Shown here piece by piece: positions 5,249 through 11,917 of a stretch of DNA of 11,917 bases. Position numbers and translations under genes: made by a program. Numbering within the stretch: position 1 is the stretch's first letter; every line of letters starts with the position of its first letter. This stretch comes from an archaeon (GTDB taxonomy: Archaea > Nanobdellota > Nanobdellia > SCGC-AAA011-G17 > PNOQ01), in the NCBI GenBank assembly GCA_021107835.1, contig JAIOSD010000014.1:1-11917 (forward strand). Direction: 5' to 3'. The notes under the pieces are model-generated. The model saw only the letters and a list, made by a program, of their open reading frames with translations. It had not been told where the DNA came from and made no database searches.

Positions 5249-5902
5249 ATGGAACAAAGATATCAACGAGGAATACTATTACCTGCTTCAGGAATGCATT
5301 CTGATGAAGATTCTCCTTTTTTATGGAAACCAACTCCCGATGCACTAGTTAGGATAGTTGCAACTGCTATTAGGTATAACACACATATTCAAAATTCATT
5401 ATCCCCCGCAATATTGGCTCTGGGGGGGATTATGGATGGTCCAACTGCCCCGGCAAGATCTACAAATTTAGAAGACTACTTGGGCGAATATTTTTCTCTA
5501 AACACATATCAAATATACACTGAACAGGAATCCATTGATACTGATGGTAATGCAGAACAAGCAAAACATATGATAGAAACAAACACCTCTTTGGCAGGGA
5601 TTGAAGATGAATTAGATTTGGTTACAAATGATTACCATATGCAAAGGGCCTTAGAAGCTTTTTATCGTAATGATTTAAGACCTTCTCCTATATCAGCAGA
5701 AAATATTGTAAATCACCCATATGCAAAAAACTATTTAGAAAGACTTCCAAAAGAAGATGCAGAAATGGCAGAAGAATTTTTAAGAACTGGTCCAAAGTCA
5801 GAAAATCTTGCAAATACACTTATTCATTATGCAGCAAGAAATCCAATTGGAAGGTATGCTATGCGAAAAATGAGAGAAAGACAAATAGCAAAGAATGGCT
5901 AA
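5249..5902 (+). CDS. DUF218 (YdcF/ElyC-like) domain protein
   Basis: This soluble 217-residue protein shows the DUF218 pattern. A first beta strand with a glycine turn (AILALGGIMDG, about 54-64) is followed by the E-x-E-S-x-D-T-x-x-N-A block (92-102, TEQESIDTDGNAEQAK) and then LVTNDYHMQRALEAF (124-138). These are the family's conserved acidic, Asn and His positions. Members are linked to cell-envelope or nucleotide/cofactor-related roles, but the reaction is generally unknown. Unlike the bacterial envelope members it has no membrane anchor. Its last 8 nt overlap the start of the next gene, so the two are almost certainly translationally coupled, suggesting a joint role with the SDR enzyme. 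No clear TATA box sits at the usual distance. Confidence 0.75.
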   Translation: MEQRYQRGILLPASGMHSDEDSPFLWKPTPDALVRIVATAIRYNTHIQNSLSPAILALGGIMDGPTAPARSTNLEDYLGEYFSLNTYQIYTEQESIDTDGNAEQAKHMIETNTSLAGIEDELDLVTNDYHMQRALEAFYRNDLRPSPISAENIVNHPYAKNYLERLPKEDAEMAEEFLRTGPKSENLANTLIHYAARNPIGRYAMRKMRERQIAKNG

Positions 5903-6578
5903 AGTAGCGCTAACTGGATCAAAGGGAAGAATAGGAACGATACTAACACAGGGCTTAGAACATCACGAATTAACAACTGCAGACTTACCAGAAACAGATA
6001 TTAGAGATTATCAAACAACTTTAGATTTATTACAAGGGCAAGACGCAGTAATACACCTAGCTTGGAATCAAAATCCAGGAAACTGGATGTCCGAAAGAAC
6101 AAACCCAGAAAATTCTTTAATGTTTGAAAATATTTATCAAGCAGCATTAGAACAAAAAGTTAGAAGGGTAATTATGGCATCTTCAGTTCATGTAGAAAGA
6201 TATCTTGAATGGGATAAAGGACACCAAATAACTGTAAATCAAATTCCTGAACCAGGAAACCCTTATGGGGCGCAGAAAATACTAATGGAAAATCTTGGTG
6301 GAATTTATGCTAAAAAAAGGTTGGAAGTTATTTGCATTCGGTTCGGGGGGGTTTGTCCATCAGATAGCATGCCTTGGGAAGATCTTCCTATTGTAGGATT
6401 AACCTATCCAGATTGTATTGATTTAGTAGAGACTTGTTTAACAGAAGACATGCCACCAGAAACCAATATTGAAATCCTTTACGGAATTTCAAACAATAGA
6501 AATGGAATTCACGATTTATCAAACTATTTCAATTGGATACCAAAACAAGATGCAGCAGATTTTTATAAAACTCAATAA
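5895..6578 (+). CDS. NAD(P)-dependent epimerase/dehydratase (extended SDR family)
   Basis: This 227-residue Rossmann-fold enzyme carries TGSKGRIG at 7-14 (T-G-x-x-G-x-x-G dinucleotide motif), a DIRD motif at 35-38, IHLAW at 53-57 corresponding to the H-L-A-A motif, serines 96-97 in IMASSVHV, and the catalytic Y124-x-x-x-K128 in NPYGAQK. The pattern is close to sugar- or uronate-dehydrogenase-like members, but substrate cannot be told. It is shorter than typical extended SDRs (about 270-330 aa), mainly in the substrate-binding C-terminal part, without an obvious frameshift. It starts inside the end of the DUF218 gene (8-nt overlap) and its final 7 nt overlap the 3' end of proS on the opposite strand. 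Confidence 0.85.
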   Translation: MAKVALTGSKGRIGTILTQGLEHHELTTADLPETDIRDYQTTLDLLQGQDAVIHLAWNQNPGNWMSERTNPENSLMFENIYQAALEQKVRRVIMASSVHVERYLEWDKGHQITVNQIPEPGNPYGAQKILMENLGGIYAKKRLEVICIRFGGVCPSDSMPWEDLPIVGLTYPDCIDLVETCLTEDMPPETNIEILYGISNNRNGIHDLSNYFNWIPKQDAADFYKTQ

Positions 6579-8008
6579 CTCTTACCAAAATAAGTAACAA
6601 ATTTTGCATCAGCAGCACAAGCAAAGCATTTCCCCAAACCTTTTAGCTTCAAATCAGAATTCAAGCTTTTAGCAGAAGTTTTATCTTTAATATTCTCTTC
6701 ACAACTAGAAACCCCACACCAATTAACCTTTCCAATCTTTCCAGAACCAACAGCTTTCTTTAATCCACTAATATCTTTAACATTAACCATGGAGCTATCT
6801 AAGAATTTTTTAGCTTTAGAAAACATCGACTCTTGAATCTTAACCAAAAGCTTAGAAACTTCTGAAGAAACATCAGAAATCTTAACAATTTTCTTAGAAC
6901 CATCATCTCTACGAACCAATACAACTTGTTTTTTAGCAACATCTCTTGGACCTATCTCCAGACGCACAGGAATACCTTTCAACTCCCATTCATTAAACTT
7001 CCATCCTGCACTATAATCTTCACGGTCATCAAAGATAACATTAAACTTCTTCAATTTTTTAGAAACATCCTTGGCAGCTTTCAAAACTTTCTCATAATCT
7101 TTCTTAAATAAGATGGGCACAACAACAACTTTGTTCGTAGCAATTTTAGGAGGCAAAACTAATCCTTTATCATCCCCATGCAAAGCCAACATTATTCCAA
7201 TACTTCTAGTGCTAATACCCCATGAATTTTGCCAACCATAGCAAGTGTTTTCATTTTCATCTAAAAATTTAATATCAAAAGCCTTAGAAAAATTCTGTCC
7301 TAAATGGTGTGAAGTAGCACCCTGTATAGCTTTTCCATTTGGCAATAGAGTTTCAACACTCAAACTATAATCTGCACCAGCAAATTTTTCTTTCACACTT
7401 TTAATCCCTTTCAAAACAGGAACAGCATAAAGTTCTTCAAAAACATCTGCATAAAAACCAAGTATTTTCAAAGCTTCTTTTTCAGCTTCCTTACGATTAG
7501 CAAAAACCGTATGTCCTTCTTGCCACAAAAACTCTCGAGTTCTCAAAAATGGAATAGGATTTTTAAATTCCCAACGGATAATATTTACCCATTGATTATA
7601 TCTCAAAGGTAAATCTTTCCAAGATCTAATCCATTTAGAGTAAGAGTCATATATTATAGTCTCAGAAGTGGGCCTTATAGCTAATCTTTCAGGCAGTTTA
7701 GTTTTTCCAGCATGAGTAACCCACGCAACTTCTGGTGCAAAACCTTCAACATGTTCAGCTTCTTTCTTCAATAGTTTTTCAGGGATAAGTGATGGAAAAT
7801 AGACATTCTGAACACCATCTTTCTTAATTTTCTTATCAAAATGGTCTTTTAATGTTTCCCAAATAACATAAGAACCAGGCTTAAATATTAAAGCTCCAGA
7901 AACTTTACTATAATCAATCAAATCCGCTTTCTGAATAACTTGTGTGTACCACTCCGAAAAATTTTCTTCTTTTTTAACAGTAATCCCTTGTTGTTTTTCT
8001 TTTTTCAT
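6572..8008 (-). CDS. proS: Prolyl-tRNA synthetase, archaeal/eukaryote-like type
   Basis: ProRS charges tRNA-Pro with proline using ATP. The 478 residues carry the class II core: the motif 1 region (SYVIWETLKDHF), RPTSETIIY at 112-120, motif 2 (RWEFKNPIPFLRTREFLWQEGHT, about 145-167) and motif 3 (GISTRSIGIMLALHGDDKGLVLPP, about 264-287). An anticodon-binding domain follows (VVVPILFKKDYEKVL...) and a C-terminal zinc domain has C431, C436, C461 and C464, the Cys4 set typical of archaeal-type ProRS. It ends in YFGKSY, as in the family, where the C-terminal Tyr is conserved. Length is normal and there is no editing insertion domain. AAAGGAT before the ATG may serve as RBS. It lies 34 nt after a membrane-protein gene on the same strand. 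Confidence 0.97.
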   Translation of the reverse strand: MKKEKQQGITVKKEENFSEWYTQVIQKADLIDYSKVSGALIFKPGSYVIWETLKDHFDKKIKKDGVQNVYFPSLIPEKLLKKEAEHVEGFAPEVAWVTHAGKTKLPERLAIRPTSETIIYDSYSKWIRSWKDLPLRYNQWVNIIRWEFKNPIPFLRTREFLWQEGHTVFANRKEAEKEALKILGFYADVFEELYAVPVLKGIKSVKEKFAGADYSLSVETLLPNGKAIQGATSHHLGQNFSKAFDIKFLDENENTCYGWQNSWGISTRSIGIMLALHGDDKGLVLPPKIATNKVVVVPILFKKDYEKVLKAAKDVSKKLKKFNVIFDDREDYSAGWKFNEWELKGIPVRLEIGPRDVAKKQVVLVRRDDGSKKIVKISDVSSEVSKLLVKIQESMFSKAKKFLDSSMVNVKDISGLKKAVGSGKIGKVNWCGVSSCEENIKDKTSAKSLNSDLKLKGLGKCFACAADAKFVTYFGKSY

Positions 8009-8042
8009 GATTATATCCTTTTTACAATATTTTTAAGCTTTT

Positions 8043-8393
8043 TTATTTAAATACATGTTTTAATTCATTTCCCCTAGAGACCAAAATTGCAATAACCCCA
8101 AGAAAAAATCCAAATAAGATTCCAAGATCATTATGTTTGAAATTTATAATTCTTTGAACTGATATAACTGTTAAAACAAAAAATGAAAAAATCAGATAAG
8201 GAATTCTCCACTTCTTATTATGATCTATAAAAAGCCAGATTACATATAAAATAAACATGGAAATTGCTATGTGTGCAGAAGCATCAAATAATATCTCATT
8301 TCCAAAAACAATCATAGGTATAAATTTGAAGATAACTAGTCCAATAAAAATTATAATTCCCGAAATAAATATTTTATTCAAATCTTTTTTCAT
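8043..8393 (-). CDS. Small multi-pass membrane protein, possibly PAP2-like
   Basis: This 116-residue protein has about four hydrophobic segments (roughly 8-30, 38-57, 65-83 and 92-107) joined by short polar loops, with a lysine-rich N-terminus. FDASAHIAISMF and SVQRIINFKHNDLGILFGFFLG echo the second and third motifs of PAP2-type phosphatases (SGH; S-R-x-x-x-x-x-H-x-x-x-D), with partial agreement only: the Gly before His is Ala, and the third motif keeps R and H-x-D spacing loosely. I therefore give PAP2 kinship as a possibility, perhaps a reduced or inactive form. It is the first gene of a likely two-gene transcript with proS and has a TATA-like element about 27 nt before its ATG. Confidence 0.65.
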   Translation of the reverse strand: MKKDLNKIFISGIIIFIGLVIFKFIPMIVFGNEILFDASAHIAISMFILYVIWLFIDHNKKWRIPYLIFSFFVLTVISVQRIINFKHNDLGILFGFFLGVIAILVSRGNELKHVFK

Positions 8394-8415
8394 TAATTTA
8401 TAAATCTATTAATAT

Positions 8416-8425
8416 GCTTTTAAAT
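8416..8425 (-). promoter_or_regulatory. TATA box for the membrane protein / proS transcript
   Basis: On the minus strand this reads ATTTAAAAGC and is centred about 27 nt before the ATG ending at 8393, again predicting a leaderless mRNA. It lies back to back with the plus-strand box at 8445-8452 in an 83-nt divergent region. Confidence 0.45.
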
Positions 8426-8444
8426 CTTTTTGTTTAGAGGAACC

Positions 8445-8452
8445 TTTATATA
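8445..8452 (+). promoter_or_regulatory. TATA box for the 151-aa gene
   Basis: TTTATATA is preceded by a purine-rich AGAGGAACC that could act as a BRE. It is centred about 28 nt before the ATG at 8477. This is the best promoter match in the window and predicts a leaderless transcript. Confidence 0.65.
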
Positions 8453-8476
8453 TTGCTATAAAATCCCCTTTATAAG

Positions 8477-8932
8477 ATGGAAATTATAATAGCCGATCAG
8501 GAAAAAGTAGATGAAATAGCCCACTTGGAGGTGGGGGAAACTATAACTTCCTTATTTTTTCCGTTTTCAAATAATTCCTTAAAAAACTATTTTAAACATT
8601 GGCTAAGAAAACGAGAGCTTAATAGATTAGGTAAGCGTTCTGGATTAGAAAGTCTTGGAGATTTGAGATTCGTTATAGTTGATTCTTCTGGAAAAGCATA
8701 TGAGGAGACAAGTGAAGGCGCAATAATAGGATTAACAAAAACACAGGGAACAAGTTCAGATCCATATGTGGGGAGATTAGAAGAGATTGCAAATGGTCTT
8801 GCAAGAAGGTTGCCTTATGCAGTAATTCTACCAAATAAAAGAGAAACCCCTGTCCTTATTAATATGTTAGATCGGGCTGGAACACCTTATACAATGCACA
8901 AGGATACCTACGAAACCCTTTTAAATATATAA
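8477..8932 (+). CDS. Hypothetical protein, 151 aa
   Basis: I do not recognise this protein. It has 151 residues and no signal peptide or membrane segment. It looks like an alpha/beta domain: MEIIIADQEKVDEIAHLEVG, then a basic helix (NYFKHWLRKRELNRLGKRSG), a strand (LRFVIVDSSGKAYEE), a helical middle (PYVGRLEEIANGLARRL) and a final strand-turn-helix (YAVILPNKRETPVLINMLDRAG). The last part reads like a Rossmann-type half domain, but no nucleotide-binding motif is present. It starts directly after a strong TATA box and lies 15 nt before the next gene, so both are probably one transcript. Confidence 0.7.
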   Translation: MEIIIADQEKVDEIAHLEVGETITSLFFPFSNNSLKNYFKHWLRKRELNRLGKRSGLESLGDLRFVIVDSSGKAYEETSEGAIIGLTKTQGTSSDPYVGRLEEIANGLARRLPYAVILPNKRETPVLINMLDRAGTPYTMHKDTYETLLNI

Positions 8933-8947
8933 CAAAACAAAAATAAC

Positions 8948-9355
8948 ATGAAGTTAAGAGATAGACTATTCTTACCTGTTTTTATAACCGCTTTATTAAT
9001 ATCTATCATCTTATTGGGAAATTCTTTAACTGGATACTTTGCTTTCATAGGAAAATCAATGCATTGTGATGCTGGAGAATGTTATGTTTTATGTCAATCT
9101 AACCAAGAGTGCGAAGAAATCAATCAAGTTTGTTGTCAAAAAAATAATTTTGGAATTTGTAAGGAAGAAAGTGAATGCAAAAAAACATACGAATTTATTC
9201 CAGAAGTAGATATAACAGAAAACATACGTCAAACTTCTCAAAAAGCAAATATAATGACATTTTCTATAACAACAGCTATAATTTCAATAGTTGGGATTTT
9301 ATATTATTTCTCAAGAAGAACGCACAAAAAATTAAGAACTATTTTAGAAAAATAA
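8948..9355 (+). CDS. Small membrane protein with eight-cysteine outer loop
   Basis: This 135-residue protein has two membrane segments (about 9-36 and 101-121). They flank an extracellular loop that holds eight cysteines in the order C-x4-C-x3-C-x5-C-x6-CC-x7-C-x5-C, in HCDAGECYVLC, NQECEEINQVCC and GICKEESEC. A basic tail (RRTHKKLRTILEK) marks the inner side. The CC pair flanked by three cysteines on each side resembles small disulfide-core (WAP-like) domains, which would give four disulfides; I offer this as similarity, not as assignment. It follows the 151-aa gene by 15 nt, likely co-transcribed, and is convergent with the tRNA. Confidence 0.75.
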   Translation: MKLRDRLFLPVFITALLISIILLGNSLTGYFAFIGKSMHCDAGECYVLCQSNQECEEINQVCCQKNNFGICKEESECKKTYEFIPEVDITENIRQTSQKANIMTFSITTAIISIVGILYYFSRRTHKKLRTILEK

Positions 9356-9364
9356 GATAGGAAC

Positions 9365-9371
9365 AAAAAAA
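9365..9371 (-). terminator. Oligo-T terminator of the tRNA
   Basis: Seven A residues on the plus strand give a T7 run just downstream of the tRNA 3' end on the minus strand, the usual archaeal termination signal. Confidence 0.6.
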
Positions 9372-9375
9372 GAAG

Positions 9376-9449
9376 AGACCCTGCCGGGATTTGAACCCGG
9401 ATCTGAAGGGCCGAAACCTCCTGTACTTTCCAAGTTATACTACAGGGCC
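9376..9449 (-). tRNA. tRNA-Arg (anticodon UCG)
   Basis: On the minus strand this folds as a full cloverleaf. The 7-bp acceptor stem is GGCCCTG with CAGGGTC (one G-U). T8-A9 follow, then D stem GTAT/GTAC with loop AACTTGGAAA. The anticodon stem GGAGG/CCTTC (one G-U) has loop TTTCGGC, so the anticodon is UCG and reads CGA-type Arg codons. A four-base variable loop is followed by T stem CCGGG/CCCGG with loop TTCAAAT. CCA is not encoded, as usual in archaea. The base in the discriminator position would be U, unusual for tRNA-Arg. There is no intron. A possible TATA box (complement of 9490-9497) lies 41-48 nt upstream, and an oligo-T terminator follows. Confidence 0.92.
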
Positions 9450-9570
9450 TTTCAAGTTTAACACAGACAAAAGCTTCATAGTAAGCAAATACATAAACTC
9501 CGCTTCTTCGGCACCACATTAAACTAAAAATACTTATTAAACCCCCCTTATAAAATTTACCAAAACAGCT

Positions 9571-9813
9571 TTATATGCCAGAACCTTCTCTTTCAAGTAA
9601 GCCCTTTTGAGTATTACGAAAACTTTCAATTTGATTATCTAACCAGGAACTATAATCCGAATTAGCAAGATAGTGTTCTATACGTTCTTCAGCTTGGGTA
9701 CGACTTGTTGTATTCTGAAGTATTACCCTTATAACATAGGCCCCAACTTCCCCCTTATACCGATCAAATAAGTCAAGATTATCTAAAAAGCTAGGTCTGT
9801 ATTCTTCACTCAT
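9571..9813 (-). CDS. Hypothetical small acidic protein, 80 aa
   Basis: I do not recognise this protein. It is soluble and probably all-helical, starts MSEEYRPSFLDNLDLFDRYK, and continues with VGAYVIRVILQNTTSRTQAEERIEHYLANSD and a C-terminal helix SSWLDNQIESFRNTQKGLLERE. Codon use is normal for the window and the amino-acid pattern looks like a real protein, but there is no family support. It stands divergently from the ATPase gene. The AT-rich GATATAAAA at 9857-9865, read in reverse, could act as its TATA box with a leader of about 20 nt. Confidence 0.6.
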   Translation of the reverse strand: MSEEYRPSFLDNLDLFDRYKGEVGAYVIRVILQNTTSRTQAEERIEHYLANSDYSSWLDNQIESFRNTQKGLLEREGSGI

Positions 9814-9856
9814 AAAAAAAGAGAATAACTAATCCCTATTAAACCTTACCAAAAAA

Positions 9857-9865
9857 GATATAAAA
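9857..9865 (+). promoter_or_regulatory. TATA box for the P-type ATPase gene
   Basis: GATATAAAA is centred about 26 nt before the ATG at 9887 and predicts transcription starting at the start codon. It supports that ATG as the true start. Confidence 0.6.
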
Positions 9866-9886
9866 AACAAAAAATAAGCAATATTG

Positions 9887-11917
9887 ATGATATCTTACTA
9901 TTCTAAAACCAAAAATCAAGTTTTAAACCTATTATCAACAAATTTCTCAACAGGAATCTCACAAAAAGAAGCAGAATACAGGCTACAAAAAACAGGAAAA
10001 AACAAAATAACACATGAAAAAAAGATATCAAAAATAAATATCTTCCTTCAACAATTCAAAAACCCATTAATTTACATTTTACTAGCAGCAATTATATTTT
10101 CTTTAACAATAAAAGAATTCTTAGATGCTTCTGTAATCTTGGCAATTGTACTTTTAAATTCTGTATTAGGTTACTATCAAGAATACAAAGCAGAAAGAGC
10201 ACTAGAACTCTTAAAAAAAATATCCGCACCAACAGCAAGAGTGCTAAGAAACAAAAAAATAAGAATAATAAAAGCAGAAAACGTAGTCCCAGGAGATATT
10301 TTAATATTAGAAACAGGAGACAAAATTCCCGCAGATGCAAGATTACTTACAACTTCAAACCTACAAACAAATGAAGCTATCCTCACAGGAGAATCCACCC
10401 CAGTAAACAAAACTACAAAAGCAATTTCGAAAAAAGTAACAATAGCAGACCAAACAAACATGGTTTTTGCAGGAACAATCGTTTCGTATGGGAGAGCAAA
10501 AGCAATAGTAACTGCAACAGGAAACAGAACAGAATTTGGGAGAATCGCATTTTCATTAAAACAAATAAAAGAAGAAGAAACACCTTTGCAAAAAAAACTA
10601 ACAAAATTCAGTGAAAGAAGAGGGATGCTAATGGTATGGTTAGCAATATTATTAATAATCATAGAACTTCTAAGAAAAATTCCAGTTACAGATGCGTTTA
10701 TGACCGCAATTAGTTTAGCAGTAGCAGCAATTCCAGAAGGACTACCAGTAGTAGTAACCGTAGCATTAGCTTTAGGAGTACAACGTATGGTAAAAAGAAA
10801 AGCACTCATAAGAAAGCTATCGGCAATTGAAACCCTTGGTTCTGTAACTTTAATCGCTGCAGATAAAACAGGTACAATGACTGCAGGAAAGATGGTGTTA
10901 ACTCAACTTTATGCAAACAATGATTTAATTTTCGTAACTGGAGAAGGATATGAAACAAAAGGAACCTTCAAAACTATAGCAGGAAAATATGATACAAAAA
11001 AACTTTCAAGATTATTCGAAACAGCAATCCTTTGTAATAATTCCCAACTTCAAACTAAAACAGGGAATCCGACAGAATTAGCGCTTTTAGTAGCGGCTAA
11101 AAAAGCAGAGATAAAGACACAGTTTTACAGATTAGATGAAATTCCTTTTGATTCTTCAAAAAAATACATGGCAACATTAGATGCTTACCAAAATAAAAAA
11201 CATTTGAATATAAAAGGCGCCCCAGAAATAATTGTAAAAAAATGCAAATACTTATACCAAAACGGAAGAATAAAATATCTTACAGAAAAAGATAGAGAAA
11301 AAATATTAAAAGTAAACGAACGTATGGCTCGTTCTGCTTTAAGAGTTCTAGCCTTAGCATATTCAAAAGATGGAACACAAGACAATTTAATTTTCTTAGG
11401 TTTAACGGGGATGATGGACCCACCAAGAGAAGAGGCAATAGAAGCAGTCAAACTTTGTAACAAAGCAGGAATAAGGGTTGTAATGATAACTGGAGATCAT
11501 GCAATTACCGCACAAGCAGTTGCAAAACAATTAAACCTAGGGACAGAGGTTCTTACAGGTGAACAATTAGAAAAACTACCTCCGGAAAGATTAAAACATT
11601 TAGTTGGACAAATTGATATTTATGCAAGAGTAAATCCCGAACATAAAGTAAAAATATTGCAAGCTTTCCAGGAAAACGGAGAAATTGTAGCGATGACTGG
11701 AGATGGAATAAACGATGCCCCAGCACTAAAAAAAGCAGATGTTGGTGTAGCAATGGGTATTTCGGGAACAGATGTTTCTAGAGAATCTTCAGATATGGTG
11801 CTTTTAGATGATAACTTTGGTTCTATTGTAAAAGCAATAAAACATGGAAGAAGAATATTTGACAATATTAAAAAATTTGTCAAACTATTACTCTCAGCAA
11901 ACTTGGGAGAAGTTGGA
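9887..11917 (+). CDS. P-type cation-transporting ATPase (type IIA, Ca2+-like), 3' end outside window
   Basis: This ion pump uses an aspartyl-phosphate cycle to move cations across the membrane. The frame is open for 677 codons to the window edge, out of about 850-900 expected. An N-terminal cation-ATPase domain (LSTNFSTGISQKEAEYRLQKTG) is followed by M1-M2 (about 59-100), the actuator domain with T167-G-E-S, M3, and M4 carrying P283-E-G-L-P, the ion-binding motif of type II pumps. D326-K-T-G-T is the phosphorylation site, K443-G-A-P lies in the nucleotide domain, and TGDGINDAP is at 604-612. The sequence before the Asp is AADKTGTMTAG rather than the usual CSDKTGTLTxN. Overall it resembles SERCA/PMR1-type enzymes, but Ca2+ specificity needs the missing M5-M6 residues. 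Confidence 0.93.
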   Translation, partial: MISYYSKTKNQVLNLLSTNFSTGISQKEAEYRLQKTGKNKITHEKKISKINIFLQQFKNPLIYILLAAIIFSLTIKEFLDASVILAIVLLNSVLGYYQEYKAERALELLKKISAPTARVLRNKKIRIIKAENVVPGDILILETGDKIPADARLLTTSNLQTNEAILTGESTPVNKTTKAISKKVTIADQTNMVFAGTIVSYGRAKAIVTATGNRTEFGRIAFSLKQIKEEETPLQKKLTKFSERRGMLMVWLAILLIIIELLRKIPVTDAFMTAISLAVAAIPEGLPVVVTVALALGVQRMVKRKALIRKLSAIETLGSVTLIAADKTGTMTAGKMVLTQLYANNDLIFVTGEGYETKGTFKTIAGKYDTKKLSRLFETAILCNNSQLQTKTGNPTELALLVAAKKAEIKTQFYRLDEIPFDSSKKYMATLDAYQNKKHLNIKGAPEIIVKKCKYLYQNGRIKYLTEKDREKILKVNERMARSALRVLALAYSKDGTQDNLIFLGLTGMMDPPREEAIEAVKLCNKAGIRVVMITGDHAITAQAVAKQLNLGTEVLTGEQLEKLPPERLKHLVGQIDIYARVNPEHKVKILQAFQENGEIVAMTGDGINDAPALKKADVGVAMGISGTDVSRESSDMVLLDDNFGSIVKAIKHGRRIFDNIKKFVKLLLSANLGEVG

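Noticed and set aside
5895..6578. Truncated SDR pseudogene
   Set aside because: It is short for the family, but the dinucleotide motif, Ser and Y-x-x-x-K are intact and the frame ends naturally next to proS.
6926..7111. Plus-strand open frame opposite proS
   Set aside because: It is antisense to a conserved synthetase; its composition is that of a shadow frame.
9175..9360. Second plus-strand frame within the cysteine-rich membrane gene
   Set aside because: It is a +1 shadow frame rich in Asn, Lys and Tyr, as expected from AT-rich DNA.
9304..9519. Minus-strand open frame of 71 codons
   Set aside because: It runs through the tRNA-Arg gene and the end of the convergent gene.
10092..11883. Several minus-strand open frames (about 10092-10340, 10177-10809, 10413-10604, 11185-11463, 11553-11753, 11620-11883)
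   Set aside because: All are antisense to the P-type ATPase. Their Leu/Phe/Ser-rich, hydrophobic translations come from the A-rich codons of the sense strand.

Overview
The window reads as AT-rich archaeal DNA. Four things point that way: a prolyl-tRNA synthetase of the archaeal/eukaryote type with a C-terminal Cys4 zinc site; a tRNA-Arg gene without encoded CCA; TATA boxes about 24-28 nt upstream of several start codons with no leader; and short, tightly packed genes with little Shine-Dalgarno. Small membrane proteins and compact genes, together with a diversity-generating retroelement (DGR), fit a DPANN archaeon (Pacearchaeota/Woesearchaeota type). The lineage is inferred, not proven by the sequence.

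Positions 1-2557 hold a DGR, the main system here. In order it contains: the 3' end of one target gene (to 254) with variable repeat VR1 (14-98); a complete 270-aa target gene (269-1081) with VR2 (865-949); a 250-nt spacer with nested hairpins; the template repeat TR (1345-1453); and a DGR-type reverse transcriptase (1505-2557). Across 82 aligned columns VR2 differs from TR only at template adenines (16 of 25 A positions, 0 of 57 others). VR1 differs at 10 A positions and at two other positions, both synonymous. Both variable repeats encode a C-terminal LRGLYR...GRVQ segment of their proteins. The RT copies TR RNA with errors at A, and the cDNA rewrites the VRs. Unusual points are a 24-nt insertion inside TR that neither VR carries, a near-exclusive A-to-G outcome, TR being in frame with the RT, and no visible avd gene.

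Positions 2585-5204 hold a secreted transglutaminase-like protein, a small elongation-factor-like beta-barrel protein on the minus strand, and an unrecognised 112-aa protein. Positions 5249-6578 hold an overlapping pair, a DUF218/YdcF-like protein and a short extended-SDR NAD(P) enzyme. They converge on proS (6572-8008, minus), which follows a four-helix membrane protein (8043-8393, minus). A divergent promoter region leads to an unrecognised 151-aa protein and a small two-TM protein with an eight-cysteine outer loop. Then come tRNA-Arg(UCG) on the minus strand, a small acidic protein on the minus strand, and the first 677 codons of a P-type cation ATPase that runs off the right edge.

Apart from the DGR cassette, the region looks like ordinary chromosomal housekeeping and hypothetical genes with no functional theme. 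The DGR therefore seems to sit in a cellular chromosome rather than in an obvious virus.
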